Positions 25,860 through 34,523 of a stretch of DNA of 64,000 bases are shown here, piece after piece. The stretch covers positions 620,001-684,000 of the forward strand of contig NZ_CP042997.1 of assembly GCF_008087625.1 (NCBI RefSeq), written 5' to 3'. The DNA is from Aquisphaera giovannonii. Lineage in GTDB: Bacteria; Planctomycetota; Planctomycetia; Isosphaerales; Isosphaeraceae. The translations under genes were made by a program, and so were the position numbers. Numbering within the stretch: the first letter of the stretch is position 1; every line of letters starts with the position of its first letter. The notes under the pieces are model-generated. The model was not told the origin of the DNA. It saw only the letters and a list, made by a program, of their open reading frames with translations, and searched no databases.

Positions 25860-26402
25860 CTACGCCGGCCCGCGGCCGCCGCGGGGGGGCCCCGGGGGCG
25901 GCTCGACCGGATATTCGGCGGTCGCCGCCTCGTGCGGGCCTCGCCGCAGCCGGGCGAGCTCCGCCTTCAGCCGCTGGAAGTAGGGATCGCCCACGATCTC
26001 GCCGACCTCCCGCATCAGTTGCCCCTCGTCCAGGTGCATCGAGCTCGCCCCGGGGACCTCGTGCGAGAGCGTGGTCGCGTCCAGCGCGCCGGCGTCCGCG
26101 TTCGAAAACCTCAGGTGCGGACCCGCCTGCCCGAGCCGGAAGATGACGCCGTCGAGCAGCTTCAGGGTCCGGAACTTCCGCGAGCTGCACAGGACCCCCT
26201 GCTCGGAGATCGACGTCACGTACCAGTCGCCCGAATCGAAATGAATATACGCATGGGCCCGCGAGACATAAGGGGTCGAGAGCACTACGTCGTTGTCCCA
26301 CGACCGGCCGATCCGCACGAGGTGCCCCTGCTCGAAGGCCCAGTATTGCAGGGGGTGGGACTGGGGCGATTCGAGGAGGTAGAGCGCGATGTGCTGGTTC
26401 AT
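25860..26402 (-). CDS. FHA-domain protein
   Basis: A 180-residue protein starting MNQHIALYLLESPQSHP. The forkhead-associated domain covers about residues 5-100. It carries the phosphothreonine-binding signature HLVRIGRSWDNDVVL (Gly32-Arg33-Ser34) and YVSRAHAYIHF (Ser47-Arg48-Ala49-His50), plus later strands (TSISEQGVLCSSRK; LLDGVIFRLG). The C-terminal part is helical and acidic, then Pro/Gly-rich. It is the promoter-proximal gene of a likely two-gene operon with the MinD-like ATPase. A phospho-dependent adaptor for the ATPase is an attractive inference. A kinase exists elsewhere in the window (37250-39970), but no link is shown. Confidence 0.85.
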   Translation of the reverse strand: MNQHIALYLLESPQSHPLQYWAFEQGHLVRIGRSWDNDVVLSTPYVSRAHAYIHFDSGDWYVTSISEQGVLCSSRKFRTLKLLDGVIFRLGQAGPHLRFSNADAGALDATTLSHEVPGASSMHLDEGQLMREVGEIVGDPYFQRLKAELARLRRGPHEAATAEYPVEPPPGPPRGGRGPA

Positions 26403-26595
26403 CCGCGGACGCCTCGCCCCCCCGCCCCCGGCCGCGACCCCCCGGGCCGGCCGCCGTCGCCGCGCGGCGTCCCCCGGCCGGCATGGCTCGTCGAGGCGGG
26501 CTTCCGGCCCGCGGCTTGCCGCCGATGCCCCGATCGGTGCAAGGGATGCACGATTGCCGCGCATGGAAAGATAACGAACGTCTCCATGACCCGTG

Positions 26596-26613
26596 ATTCT
26601 CGCCGACGAGAAT
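26596..26613. promoter_or_regulatory. Small inverted repeat ATTCTCG-CCGA-CGAGAAT
   Basis: Seven-base perfect arms around a four-base loop. It lies 65 bases after the symporter stop and about 190 bases before the FHA start, on the same strand. It could be an operator or a weak terminator; no U run follows. Confidence 0.3.
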
Positions 26614-26677
26614 GAACGAAGGAACCGAAATCTGCAATCGCCGTGCCGAGTATTTTCGGCGGCGCGGGGGCCTCGGG

Positions 26678-27664
26678 TCATCGCCGGGCCCAGCGGCCGG
26701 CGAGGACGCCGCCGACGACCAGCTGGAGCGGGTGGTAGATCATGATCGGCAGCAGGATCAGGCCGAGGTCCGGGTTCAGCCCGAAGATCAGCGACGCCAT
26801 CGGGACGCCCGAGGCGAGGGTCTTCTTCGAGCCGCAGAAGACGGCGGCGATCCGGTCCTCCTCGCCGAAGCGGAGGACGCGGCAGGCGGCGGAGGTCGCC
26901 GCCAGGGCGACGGCCAGGAGGACCGCGGCGCCGGCGAAGGTGCCGAGGACCTCGCCCCAGCCCTGCTCCGTCCAGACGCCCCGCATCATGGAGTCGCAGA
27001 ACGAGGTGTAGACCAGCAGCAGCACCGTCCCGCGATCCACCCGGTTGATCGCCGGCTTGTGCCGGGCGGCCCAGCCCCCCAGCCAGGGCCGCAGGAGCTG
27101 GCCGGCGATCAGCGGGAGCACCAGCCAGAGGACGAGGTCCAGGACGACCCCGCCCAGAGGCAGCCCGCCCCCCGCCGCCCCGAGGTACGAGGAGATCCAG
27201 AGCGGCGTGAGCACCACGCCCAGCAGCGAGGAGAGCGTCGCGTTGAACACCGCCGCCGCCACGTTCCCCCTCGCCGCGGCCGTCAGGGCGACCGAGGAGG
27301 AGACCGTCGAGGGCAGCGCGCAGAGGTAGAAGAACCCCAGCCGCAGCCCCTCCGGCATCCGGCCGCCGGCCGCTCCCAGGAGGCCGATCCCCAGCAGCGG
27401 GAACAGCAGGAAGGTGCAGAGCTGGATGGTCAGGTGCAGCGGCCAGCGGAGCGTCCCGGCCTTCAGCGCGGAGAACGGCAGCGCCAGGCCGTGGAGGAAG
27501 AACACGAGCGACACGCCGAGCTTGGTGAGCAGCTCCGGGTGCATCCAGCCGCCGTCCGCCCCCGGCTCGGGGAAAAGCCAGGCGAGCCCGACGGCCGCCG
27601 CCATCCCGACCAGGAACCAGTCCACCCGGCGGGCGATGGCCGAGGCGAAATCCGCGAGCGTCAT
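26678..27664 (-). CDS. Bile acid:sodium symporter family transporter
   Basis: A 328-residue integral membrane protein of the SBF/BASS superfamily, closest in form to the YfeH-like branch. I start at MTLADFASAIARRVDWF (27664); the upstream extension is Arg-rich and unlikely. About nine to ten hydrophobic segments are visible, including FLVGMAAAVGLAWLFPEP, LGVSLVFFLHGLALPFSAL, LCTFLLFPLLGIGLLGA, LGFFYLCALPSTVSSSVALT, LVLWLVLPLIAGQLLRPW, AAVLLAVALAATSAAC and IAAVFCGSKKTLASGVPM. The family motifs ALPSTVSSSVALTAAARGN and FCGSKKTLASG are clear. Likely Na+-coupled uptake of an organic anion; the substrate is unknown. Not obviously in an operon with its neighbours. Confidence 0.9.
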   Translation of the reverse strand: MTLADFASAIARRVDWFLVGMAAAVGLAWLFPEPGADGGWMHPELLTKLGVSLVFFLHGLALPFSALKAGTLRWPLHLTIQLCTFLLFPLLGIGLLGAAGGRMPEGLRLGFFYLCALPSTVSSSVALTAAARGNVAAAVFNATLSSLLGVVLTPLWISSYLGAAGGGLPLGGVVLDLVLWLVLPLIAGQLLRPWLGGWAARHKPAINRVDRGTVLLLVYTSFCDSMMRGVWTEQGWGEVLGTFAGAAVLLAVALAATSAACRVLRFGEEDRIAAVFCGSKKTLASGVPMASLIFGLNPDLGLILLPIMIYHPLQLVVGGVLAGRWARR

Positions 27665-27733
27665 GATCCGTCGGCATCCCCCGGGACGTGGTTCACCCCG
27701 GCGGTATTGTACGGGACGAGGCCCCATCCGTCT

Positions 27734-28744
27734 TCACCAGCGACGAGCCCTCGCATCGAGGCCGGGGGCGATCCCCTCCGGGATGAGCGGCCCGCGCGGC
27801 GGATCGAGGACGAGGCGGACGGTGCCGTCGTCCTCCGGCCGGGCGGCGACCTTCTGCTCCCCGCCCCCGCGGAGCTGGATCCGCATCACGGCCACCGAGC
27901 CGGCCGGGACGCCGCCATTCAGGCCCGGCGGGAGGCGGAACTCGCCCCGCGCGTCGGTCGTGGCCGCGATCCCGTCGGCGATCTCGCCCCGGCCGCCGAT
28001 GACGCTCACCGACGCCCCCTCCACGGCCACGCCCGCGGCGTCGACGACGCGTCCGCCCACGACGAGGACGGGGCCGGCCAGGATGGGGGGGACCTCGAGC
28101 CGGTCGGCCCCCTCGGGGATGATCGCGGCCCGGTTGGCCTCGCCCTCCGGCTCGCTGAGGACGTGGAAGGAGGCTTCGCCCGGCGGCAGGAGGAACCGGT
28201 ATCGCCCCCGGTCGTCCGTCGTCGCGACGAGGGGCGTCGTGCCGCCCCGCGGCCGCCCCGCGCCGTACATGCCCACCTCCACGCCCCCGTACGGCGTGCC
28301 GGTCCGGCGGAGGACCAGCCCGGTGACCTCGACGCCCCGCACCAGATCCACCCGCACCGCGCGGGTCCATCCCGGCCTGACCTCGACGCCGGCCGCCGCG
28401 ACGGATGTCCAGGGGGCTGGCGCATCCTCGACGAAGACGTGGACGGTCCCCTCGGAGAGGCGGTCGAAGCGGAAGCGGCCGTCGGCGTCGGTCCGCGTCT
28501 CGGCCTCCATGAGACCCACGGGATTGGCCTTGACCCGTCCGGTCCCCATGCCCCGGAGGACGACCCGGAGCCCGGCGACATTCGCGCCGGCCTGCTTCGC
28601 GATGACGCGGCCCTGGACCTTCGCGTAGGGCGCCTTCGGGGCGTCGGGCCCCGGCCCCTGGCGAGCCTGGGAGAGGCCGCAGCCGAGGGCCACCGCCGCG
28701 ACCGCGAGGAAGGTCCGTCGCCCGGGGGGCGCGGGGGTGGGCAT
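27734..28744 (-). CDS. Tat-exported carboxypeptidase-regulatory-like domain protein
   Basis: A 336-residue protein starting at 28744 with GAGG nine bases upstream; longer frames read through unlikely sequence. The N-terminus PGRRTFLAVAAVALGCGLSQA has a twin-arginine RRTFL motif and a hydrophobic core, so Tat export is likely. The rest has three beta-sandwich carboxypeptidase-regulatory-like modules, each with a transthyretin-like signature: VQGRVIAKQAGANVAGLRVVL ending TDADGRFRFDRL, a second ending TDDRGRYRFLLPPG and a third (VGGRVVDAAGVAVEGASVSV) ending TDARGEFRLPPG. No catalytic peptidase domain is present. Function is unknown, probably a periplasmic binding or scaffold protein. It is divergent from the gene at 28980. 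Confidence 0.82.
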   Translation of the reverse strand: MPTPAPPGRRTFLAVAAVALGCGLSQARQGPGPDAPKAPYAKVQGRVIAKQAGANVAGLRVVLRGMGTGRVKANPVGLMEAETRTDADGRFRFDRLSEGTVHVFVEDAPAPWTSVAAAGVEVRPGWTRAVRVDLVRGVEVTGLVLRRTGTPYGGVEVGMYGAGRPRGGTTPLVATTDDRGRYRFLLPPGEASFHVLSEPEGEANRAAIIPEGADRLEVPPILAGPVLVVGGRVVDAAGVAVEGASVSVIGGRGEIADGIAATTDARGEFRLPPGLNGGVPAGSVAVMRIQLRGGGEQKVAARPEDDGTVRLVLDPPRGPLIPEGIAPGLDARARRW

Positions 28745-28979
28745 GTCGTCCTCGATGTGCAGGGGTGAGAGGGTTCGCCGGCCCCCGCCCATTGTGGGCG
28801 ACCTCGGTCGGCGACCGCAAGCCGCCTGGCGACCGGGCCTCGCCCGGCATCGACTCGACGGCGGGGGATCGGAGAAGTGCCTGAAGGGACGGGGACCGGG
28901 GCGTCGATTGAGAAGGTGAGACGCGCCGAAGCGACGGCCGACCGTGCCGGATGCTCCCTCACCGCGACGAGGCGAGTCG

Positions 28980-29867
28980 ATGCACGAGTACGACAAGAGC
29001 AGCAAGTGGCTGATCCAGCACCACGGCGCCGCCATCCTGAGGCTGGCCGGCATAACCGGCGTCGTCGAGTGGCGGCCGCTGCAGGCCGAGGTCGTCCAGG
29101 CGCGGTCGCTGCCCGACGGCCTGATCGCGGCGACCCTGGCCCGCGAGCCCGCCCCCCGGCTGTTCGTCCTGGAGCTGGCCACCTACCCGGAGCCCCGCGT
29201 GGCCGACCAGGCCGTCCGCGACGCGGCGTTCGTCTACCTCGACCGGGGCGAGCTGCCCGAGGTGGTCGTCGTCGTGCTCAGCCCGAAGGGCCGCTTCCGG
29301 GTGCCCCGCGAGTTTGAATTACGCAGCGCCCTGGGCCGGACCTCCTGGCACGTCCGCTGGCACGTGGTCGAGTTGTGGACGATACCGGCGGAGTCGCTGC
29401 TGACGGCGCCGGAGGTGGGAGCCGTCCCCTGGGCCTTGCTGGGCCGGGTCGAAGGCCCGCCCGAGCCCTTCTTCCGCCGCTGCCGGGAGCGGATCGACCG
29501 CGAGGCAGCCCCGGAGGAGCGGGAGGGCCTGCTGGCGGTCTCGCAGGTGCTGGCGCGGCTGCGGTATGATGACGAGGGACTCTTCCGGTTGCTGGGCGGA
29601 GAACAGACCATGCTCGAGCTGCCGTTCCTGGACAAGCTCAGGGAAAAGTGGACACGCGAGGCGGCCCATGATGTCCTGGTCCGCACGATCGTCAATATCC
29701 TCGCGACGCGGTTCAAGACGCGTGCGAAATCCCTCGAAGCCGAGTTGGCCAGGATCGACGAGGTGAAGCGGCTCGAGGCCTTGCAGACGCTCGCCGTGAC
29801 GTGTGAGAGCCTCAAAGACTTCCGCGCCGGGCTTCGCGCGCAGTCCGCGAAGGCGGAGAAGTCCTGA
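28980..29867 (+). CDS. Planctomycete nuclease-like (PD-(D/E)XK / Rpn-like) protein
   Basis: A 295-residue soluble protein beginning MHEYDKSSKWLIQHHGAAILRLAG, an opening I recognise from a large planctomycete paralogue family. The N-terminal half resembles PD-(D/E)XK-type or Rpn-like domains: GDxx-like strands are replaced by LPDGLIAATL and RLFVLELATYPEPRVADQAVRDAAFVY. The C-terminal half is helical (LLAVSQVLARLRYDDEGLFRLLGG; VLVRTIVNILATRFKT; a coiled coil near RAKSLEAELARIDEVKRLEALQTLAV). Catalytic competence is uncertain because a clean D-ExK triad cannot be read. It is upstream of the phosphoribosyltransferase gene by 67 bases, possibly cotranscribed. Confidence 0.6.
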   Translation: MHEYDKSSKWLIQHHGAAILRLAGITGVVEWRPLQAEVVQARSLPDGLIAATLAREPAPRLFVLELATYPEPRVADQAVRDAAFVYLDRGELPEVVVVVLSPKGRFRVPREFELRSALGRTSWHVRWHVVELWTIPAESLLTAPEVGAVPWALLGRVEGPPEPFFRRCRERIDREAAPEEREGLLAVSQVLARLRYDDEGLFRLLGGEQTMLELPFLDKLREKWTREAAHDVLVRTIVNILATRFKTRAKSLEAELARIDEVKRLEALQTLAVTCESLKDFRAGLRAQSAKAEKS

Positions 29868-29934
29868 GCCTCGAGGAACCCTTCGGCCCGCGGCGCATGG
29901 TGCGCCCGCGGCACGATCCAGGAGCGAACCGCCC

Positions 29935-30480
29935 GTGCAGCATGCCGTGAAGGTCCTGATCAGCGAGGATGAGATCCGCGAGCGGGTCCATGCGCTGGGG
30001 AAGCAGATCGAGGCCGATTATCAGGGCAGGCCGCTGACGATCCTGGCGGTGCTCACCGGGAGCCTGATCGTGCTCGCGGACCTCGTCCGCCGGATCGGGG
30101 TGCCGCACCGGATCGCCCTGATCCAGGCCAGCAGCTACCCCGGGGCGACCACGACGGCCACGACCCTGGTCATCAACGAGACGTTCGCCCCCGACGTGTC
30201 CGGCCGCGACGTCCTGCTGCTCGACGACATCCTCGACACCGGGCACACGCTCTCGGCCCTGGTCCGCCACGTGGCCGACCGCGGGGCGAAGTCGGTGCGG
30301 ACCGCGGTCCTGCTCCGCAAGGTCGGCCGGCAGGAGGTGCCGCTGGAGCCGGACTACTGCGGATTCACCATCCCCAACGCCTTCGTCGTCGGCTACGGCC
30401 TGGACTACGACGACGACTACAGGCACCTGCCCTTCGTGGGCGTCCTCGACCAGCAGGACCAGGAAGCCGGCCCGCGGTGA
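29935..30480 (+). CDS. hpt: Hypoxanthine phosphoribosyltransferase
   Basis: A 181-residue purine-salvage enzyme that joins hypoxanthine or guanine to PRPP. The start is GTG at 29935, with AGGAG ten bases upstream. The PRPP-binding loop is canonical: RDVLLLDDILDTGHTL (residues 91-106). Other type I PRTase features are VKVLISEDEIRERVHALGKQI, ILAVLTGSLIVLADLVRRI, LIQASSYPG and the C-terminal hood PDYCGFTIPNAFVVGYGLDYDDDYRHLPFVGVL. Length matches the bacterial family (175-185). Its TGA stop overlaps the GTG start of the following glycosyltransferase, so the two are translationally coupled. Confidence 0.95.
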   Translation: MQHAVKVLISEDEIRERVHALGKQIEADYQGRPLTILAVLTGSLIVLADLVRRIGVPHRIALIQASSYPGATTTATTLVINETFAPDVSGRDVLLLDDILDTGHTLSALVRHVADRGAKSVRTAVLLRKVGRQEVPLEPDYCGFTIPNAFVVGYGLDYDDDYRHLPFVGVLDQQDQEAGPR

Positions 30481-31727
30481 ACGCGAACGCCCACACCAAC
30501 GCCGACGGCGGCCAGCCGCTCAAGCTCGCCCTGATCACGCGCCGGTATCCGCCGCTCATCGGCGGGGCGGAGAAGGTGCTCAGCTACCTGGCGGAGGCCC
30601 TCGCGCGCGAGGGGGCCGACGTCACCGTGCTGACCTCCCGCGCCCCGGGCCTGGAAGCCTTGCCCGCCGAGGAGGAGCTCGCCATCGAGGGCCGCCGCGG
30701 GGCCGGGAGGCTCCGGGTCGTCCGGCTCGCGACCTCGCCGGTGCGGTTCCTCGGGACGTGGCTGTACATGCGGAGCCTCGCGCGGTGGCTGGGGGAGCAC
30801 CCGGTGGACCTGGCGTACGTCTCGATGCTCAAGCACGACGCCTACGTCGCCGTCGGCGCGGGGCGCCGGCGCGGCTTCCCGGTCGTCCTGCGGCCCGAGG
30901 GCGCCGGCGCGACGGGGGACCTCGCCTGGCAGTCGTGGGGCCGGTTCGGGCGCCGGATCGGCGCTCGCTGCAAGGAGGCCGACGCGATCGTCGCGATCTC
31001 TCGGGAGATCGACCGCGAGCTGCGGCAGGCCGGCTACGACCCGTCGACGATCCGCCCGCTGCCCAACGGCGTGCCCGTGCCCGCCCAATCCTGGCAGAAG
31101 CGGCCCGGCTGGAGGGACGCCCCGCGCGCCTCGTACGTCGGCCGCCTCGCCCCGGAGAAGGGCATCGACACCCTGGTCGCCGCCTGGCCGTCGGTCCGCG
31201 AGGCCCACCCCGGCGCCCGGCTCACGCTCGTCGGCGAGGGGCCCCAGCGCCCCGCGCTGGAGGCGCAGGCCCGCGGCCTGGGCCTGGAGCTCGGCCCCTC
31301 CGGCGCGATCGACCTGCCCGGCGCCTCGTCCGACGTCGCCGGCGAACTCCGCCGCTCGGACCTGTTCGTCCTGCCCTCCCGCGAGGAGGGGATGAGCGTC
31401 GCGCTGCTGGAGGCCATGGCCCTGGGCATCCCCCTGGTCGCCTCGTCGATCCCCGGCAACCGCCGCCTCGTCGCCGACTTCAAGCACGGCCGACTCGCCC
31501 CGCCCGACGACCCCGCCGCCCTGGCGCGTACCATCCTCGACCAGTGGGCCAACCTCGACCGCGCCTTCCACATGGGCCGCGCCGCCCGCTCCCGCGTCCG
31601 GGACGAATTCTCCATCGCCGCCGTCGCCCGCCGCCACCTCGCGCTGTTCCGCCAGCTGGCCGCCCGCGGCACGCGGCCGGCCACGGAAGACGCGGCGGGG
31701 AGTGGATCCACGGAGGGTAAGACATAA
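30477..31727 (+). CDS. Glycosyltransferase family 4 protein
   Basis: A 416-residue GT-B-fold glycosyltransferase. The start is GTG at 30477, overlapping the hpt stop (GTGA). The N-terminal acceptor domain starts LKLALITRRYPPLIGGAEKVLSYLAEAL (GGAE motif). The C-terminal donor domain has YVGRLAPEKGIDTLVAAWP, LTLVGEGPQR, a surface-display helix SDLFVLPSREEGMSVALLEAMALGIPLVAS and PDDPAALARTI. The EGMSVALLEAMA segment carries the E-x7-E motif of retaining GT4 enzymes. Probably cytosolic or membrane-associated, transferring a sugar to a lipid or polysaccharide acceptor. A second GT4 gene lies 273 bases downstream, beyond an inverted-repeat element. Confidence 0.92.
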   Translation: MNANAHTNADGGQPLKLALITRRYPPLIGGAEKVLSYLAEALAREGADVTVLTSRAPGLEALPAEEELAIEGRRGAGRLRVVRLATSPVRFLGTWLYMRSLARWLGEHPVDLAYVSMLKHDAYVAVGAGRRRGFPVVLRPEGAGATGDLAWQSWGRFGRRIGARCKEADAIVAISREIDRELRQAGYDPSTIRPLPNGVPVPAQSWQKRPGWRDAPRASYVGRLAPEKGIDTLVAAWPSVREAHPGARLTLVGEGPQRPALEAQARGLGLELGPSGAIDLPGASSDVAGELRRSDLFVLPSREEGMSVALLEAMALGIPLVASSIPGNRRLVADFKHGRLAPPDDPAALARTILDQWANLDRAFHMGRAARSRVRDEFSIAAVARRHLALFRQLAARGTRPATEDAAGSGSTEGKT

Positions 31728-31742
31728 ATCGAATGCAAAATG

Positions 31743-31951
31743 CATTTAACCACGGAAGACACGGAAAACACGGAAGGGGAGGGAAGGCAGCGGGACGGGG
31801 CGGAGTCTTGATATGAGTCAAAACATTTAAAGAACTCTTGCGTCTATTGAAACTATCAATCTATTTATGAGATTCGGGGGCTATGGCTGTGCCTTCCGCA
31901 TGAATTGTTTCTGTCTTCTTCCGTGTTTTCCGTGCTTTCCGTGGTTAAATG
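31743..31951. repeat. 209-bp inverted-repeat element between two glycosyltransferase genes
   Basis: Terminal arms 31743-31776 and 31918-31951 are complementary at 32 of 34 bases. They contain the phrases CCACGGAAGACACGG and CACGGAAAACACGGAAG. This is a dispersed spacer sequence familiar from planctomycete genomes. The interior is relatively AT-rich (for example around 31820-31870). No open frame of note. It separates the two GT4 genes and may fold in RNA. Confidence 0.7.
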
Positions 31952-32000
31952 TATTCGTATTCTTCTTTGCGATTGTATTCCGTGGATCGAGGTGTTCGTC

Positions 32001-33116
32001 GTGTTGAAGGTGCTGCAATTGATCCCGACTTTGGACCGCTCCGGGGCGGAGAAGCAGATGGTGCTGCTGGCGAGGGGGCTGCCGCGGGACCGGTTCTCGG
32101 TCGAGGTGGCGACGCTGACGCGCGGCGGGCCGCTCGCCGGGGAGCTGGGCGAGGCGGGGATCCCCGTGACGGACATCGGCAAGCGGTGGAAGGTCGACCC
32201 CCTCGCGCTGGGGCGGCTGACGCGGCACATGAAGGCCCGGCGGTTCGACGTGGTGCAGACCTGGATCTTCGCCGCGAACGCCTACGGGCGGATCGCCGCG
32301 AGGCGGGCGGGCGTGCCGGTCGTGGTCACCTCCGAGATGGCGGTGGACCTCTGGAAGGGGAAGGTCGAGAAGGCCGTGGACCGGCGGCTGGCGACCTGGT
32401 GCGACCGCCTCGTGGGCAACTCCCGCGCGGTGGTGGGCTACTACCGCGGGCTCGGCGTGCCGGACGACCGGCTGGCGATGATCTACTCCGGGATCGCGAT
32501 CGAGGAGCCCCCGGCCCACGCCGGCGACCCGGCCGCGACCCGGGCGGAGTTCGGCATCGCCGCGGATGCGCCCCTGGTCCTCTTCGCCGGCCGGCTCGCC
32601 GAGCAGAAGCGGGTGGACGACCTCCTCAAGGCGGTGGACCTGCTCCAGCACGTCCAGCCGGACCTGCGGACGATCCTCGTCGGCGACGGGCCGCTCCGGG
32701 GGCCGCTCGAGGCGACGGCCCGGGCCTACGACCTCGCCGGCAAGGCCTTCTTCCTGGGCCACCGCGACGACGTCCCGCGGCTGATGGCGGCCGCCGACCT
32801 CGTCGTCCTGCCGAGCTCGTACGAGGGGCTGCCCAACGTGGTGCTCGAGGCGATGCTCCACCGCAAGCCGGTGGTGGCGACCGCGGCGCCCGGGACCACC
32901 GAGGTCGTCGCCGACGGCGAGACGGGCGTCCTCGTGCCGATCGGCGACCCCCCCCTGCTCGCCCGCGCCATCCGCGACCTCGTCCGCGACCCCGCCCGCC
33001 GACGCCGGCTCGGCGAGGCCGGCCGCGCCCGCGTCGAGTCCCACTTCCGCGCCGAGGCCATGGTGGACGCCTTCGCCCGGCTCTACGAAGGCCTGGCCCG
33101 CCGGAAGAGGGACTAA
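32001..33116 (+). CDS. Glycosyltransferase family 4 protein
   Basis: A 371-residue GT-B enzyme. I choose GTG at 32001, which opens VLKVLQLIPTLDRSGAEKQMVLLARGL; a further upstream ATG at 31905 would translate through the inverted-repeat element. N-domain: SGAEKQM, then FDVVQTWIFAANAYGRIAARRAGVPVVV. C-domain: PLVLFAGRLAEQKRVDDLLKAV, TILVGDGPLRGPLE, FLGHRDDVPRLMAAADLVVLPSSYEGLPNVVLEAMLHRKPVVAT. The EGLPNVVLEAM block gives the E-x7-E motif. The TAA stop is formed by the first bases of the next inverted-repeat element. It likely acts with the upstream GT4 in glycan or glycolipid synthesis; substrate unknown. Confidence 0.92.
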   Translation: MLKVLQLIPTLDRSGAEKQMVLLARGLPRDRFSVEVATLTRGGPLAGELGEAGIPVTDIGKRWKVDPLALGRLTRHMKARRFDVVQTWIFAANAYGRIAARRAGVPVVVTSEMAVDLWKGKVEKAVDRRLATWCDRLVGNSRAVVGYYRGLGVPDDRLAMIYSGIAIEEPPAHAGDPAATRAEFGIAADAPLVLFAGRLAEQKRVDDLLKAVDLLQHVQPDLRTILVGDGPLRGPLEATARAYDLAGKAFFLGHRDDVPRLMAAADLVVLPSSYEGLPNVVLEAMLHRKPVVATAAPGTTEVVADGETGVLVPIGDPPLLARAIRDLVRDPARRRRLGEAGRARVESHFRAEAMVDAFARLYEGLARRKRD

Positions 33117-33315
33117 CCACAGAGGCACAGAGGGCACAGAGAAGACCGGAAGGGAGGAAGGGAAGGAAGGATAGTCATGACATTCCCAGGTTACTTCTTA
33201 TAAAATTTACATTTCTGCAAAAGCTTAATCTGCCTTTGCATTGGTCTTCCCCACCCCTGTCCGATCGCCTTCTCCGTCTTCGTCTTCTCTGTGTCCTCTG
33301 TGCCTCTGTGGTTAG
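33113..33315. repeat. 203-bp inverted-repeat element between convergent genes
   Basis: Arms 33113-33146 and 33282-33315 are complementary at 33 of 34 bases and contain CCACAGAGGCACAGAGG. The left arm supplies the TAA stop of the glycosyltransferase gene. The right arm ends at the base next to the TAG stop of the MBL-fold gene at 33316. The interior is AT-rich (33180-33240). It could serve as a bidirectional terminator for the two convergent genes. The sequence type is a common dispersed repeat. Confidence 0.75.
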
Positions 33316-34017
33316 CTATTTCCGTAATTCGTACCACTCGCCCGGCTGGAGGACGACGGGGGTGGTCGAGGTCTCGGCCTTGACGCGTTCGGCCCAGGCG
33401 TGGGCGTCCTGGGTGATGGGGGGGAAGGTGTTGTAGTGGATCGGGATGACGGCCTTCGGCTTCAGGAGCTTCAACGCCTTCAGGGCGTCGTCCGGGCCCA
33501 TCGTGAAGTAGTCGCCGATGGGGAGCAGCGCGAGGTCCAGCCCCTCCTCGCCGATGAGGGCCATGTCGCCGAACATCGCGGTGTCGGCCGCGTCGTAGAT
33601 CTTGCAGCCGTCGGGCGTGGTGATGAGGAAGCCGGCCGGGTTGCCGCCGCCGGAGCCGTCGGGCAGCTCGGAGCCGTGGAAGGCGAGCGTCAGCTTGACG
33701 CGGAGCCCGCTCGGGAACGTGAAGCCGCCGCCGTGCTGGAGGCCGTGCACCTTCGTCAGGTTCCTCGGCGCCTTCTGGAGCCAGGTGCCGATCTCGTAGT
33801 TCGAGAGCACCGTCGCGCCGGTGCGGTTGGCGATGGCGACCGCGTCGCCGACGTGGTCGCCGTGCCCGTGCGAGATCAGCACGAGGTCGGCGGGCACCTC
33901 CTCCGCCTTCGCCGCCGCCTTGGGGTTGCCGGTGAGGAACGGGTCGATCAGGACATCCTGGCCACCCGTCTCCAGCAGGAGCGCGGAGTGTCCCAGCCAG
34001 CGGATCTTCGTGGACAT
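33316..34017 (-). CDS. MBL-fold metal-dependent hydrolase (UPF0173-like)
   Basis: A 233-residue protein starting MSTKIRWLGHSALLLETGG. It matches the UPF0173/YtkL-like metallo-beta-lactamase-fold family in length and motifs. IDPFLTGNPKA is an early strand. The metal-binding motif is LVLISHGHGDHVGDAVAIANR (HxHxDH form HGHGDH). LAFHGSELP supplies a later His. YDAADTAMFGDMALI supplies the bridging Asp, and KAVIPIHYNTFPPITQD supplies the final His. Cytosolic; the substrate is unknown for the family. The stop lies directly against the inverted-repeat element. Confidence 0.92.
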   Translation of the reverse strand: MSTKIRWLGHSALLLETGGQDVLIDPFLTGNPKAAAKAEEVPADLVLISHGHGDHVGDAVAIANRTGATVLSNYEIGTWLQKAPRNLTKVHGLQHGGGFTFPSGLRVKLTLAFHGSELPDGSGGGNPAGFLITTPDGCKIYDAADTAMFGDMALIGEEGLDLALLPIGDYFTMGPDDALKALKLLKPKAVIPIHYNTFPPITQDAHAWAERVKAETSTTPVVLQPGEWYELRK

Positions 34018-34111
34018 GGCTCGGGCTGCCTCTCGGATCGGGATGCGTTGCGGGGCGGCGCGTGCCGCGTCCCCCCGGCGTCGCGACCGCCGCGCCGCCG
34101 CACTCCCCCGA

Positions 34112-34489
34112 TCATCCCCGAGCGGCCGCCCGCTTGGCAACCCGCGGCCGGGCCGCGCCGGCGGGGCCCCGGTGCCCGTGCCGCAAGGGGGACGTCGAGG
34201 AGTCCGGGACATCCGACTTCCCGCAGAGGCCCTCGGAACCGGATCCGATTCCCAACTTGCGGAGGGTGGCGAGGTAATGCTGCTGCATCTGCCGCTGGGC
34301 GAGGTCCTCCCGGGCGCGCTGGAGGGGCGCCACGCCCTGGAATTCGTAGGACGCCGGCCAGCCCGCCTTCACCTTCAGGGCGATCCGCGCCGCGTCCGCC
34401 GCCGCGGCCGGGCCGGCGGTCGAGGCGACGGCGAGGATCGCCATCGGGGGCGTGCAGAATGACCGCATCCAGCTCGCTCGACGCTCCAT
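34112..34489 (-). CDS. Small putative secreted protein
   Basis: A 125-residue open frame. From the second Met it reads [31 protein letters not shown], a credible signal peptide with an AAA-type cleavage site. The following 50 residues are a plausible mature helix ([27 protein letters not shown]). The last 40 residues are low-complexity and may be extension by chance. No family was recognised. It lies between the MBL-fold gene and the lyase-like gene on the same strand. Confidence 0.4.
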
Positions 34490-34523
34490 GACGGGGCCCG
34501 CCTGCGGCAGGGGGCCTCGAGGT

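Noticed and set aside
31905-32000. Upstream ATG start for the second glycosyltransferase
   Set aside because: It would translate the arm of the inverted-repeat element. The family N-terminus begins at 32001.
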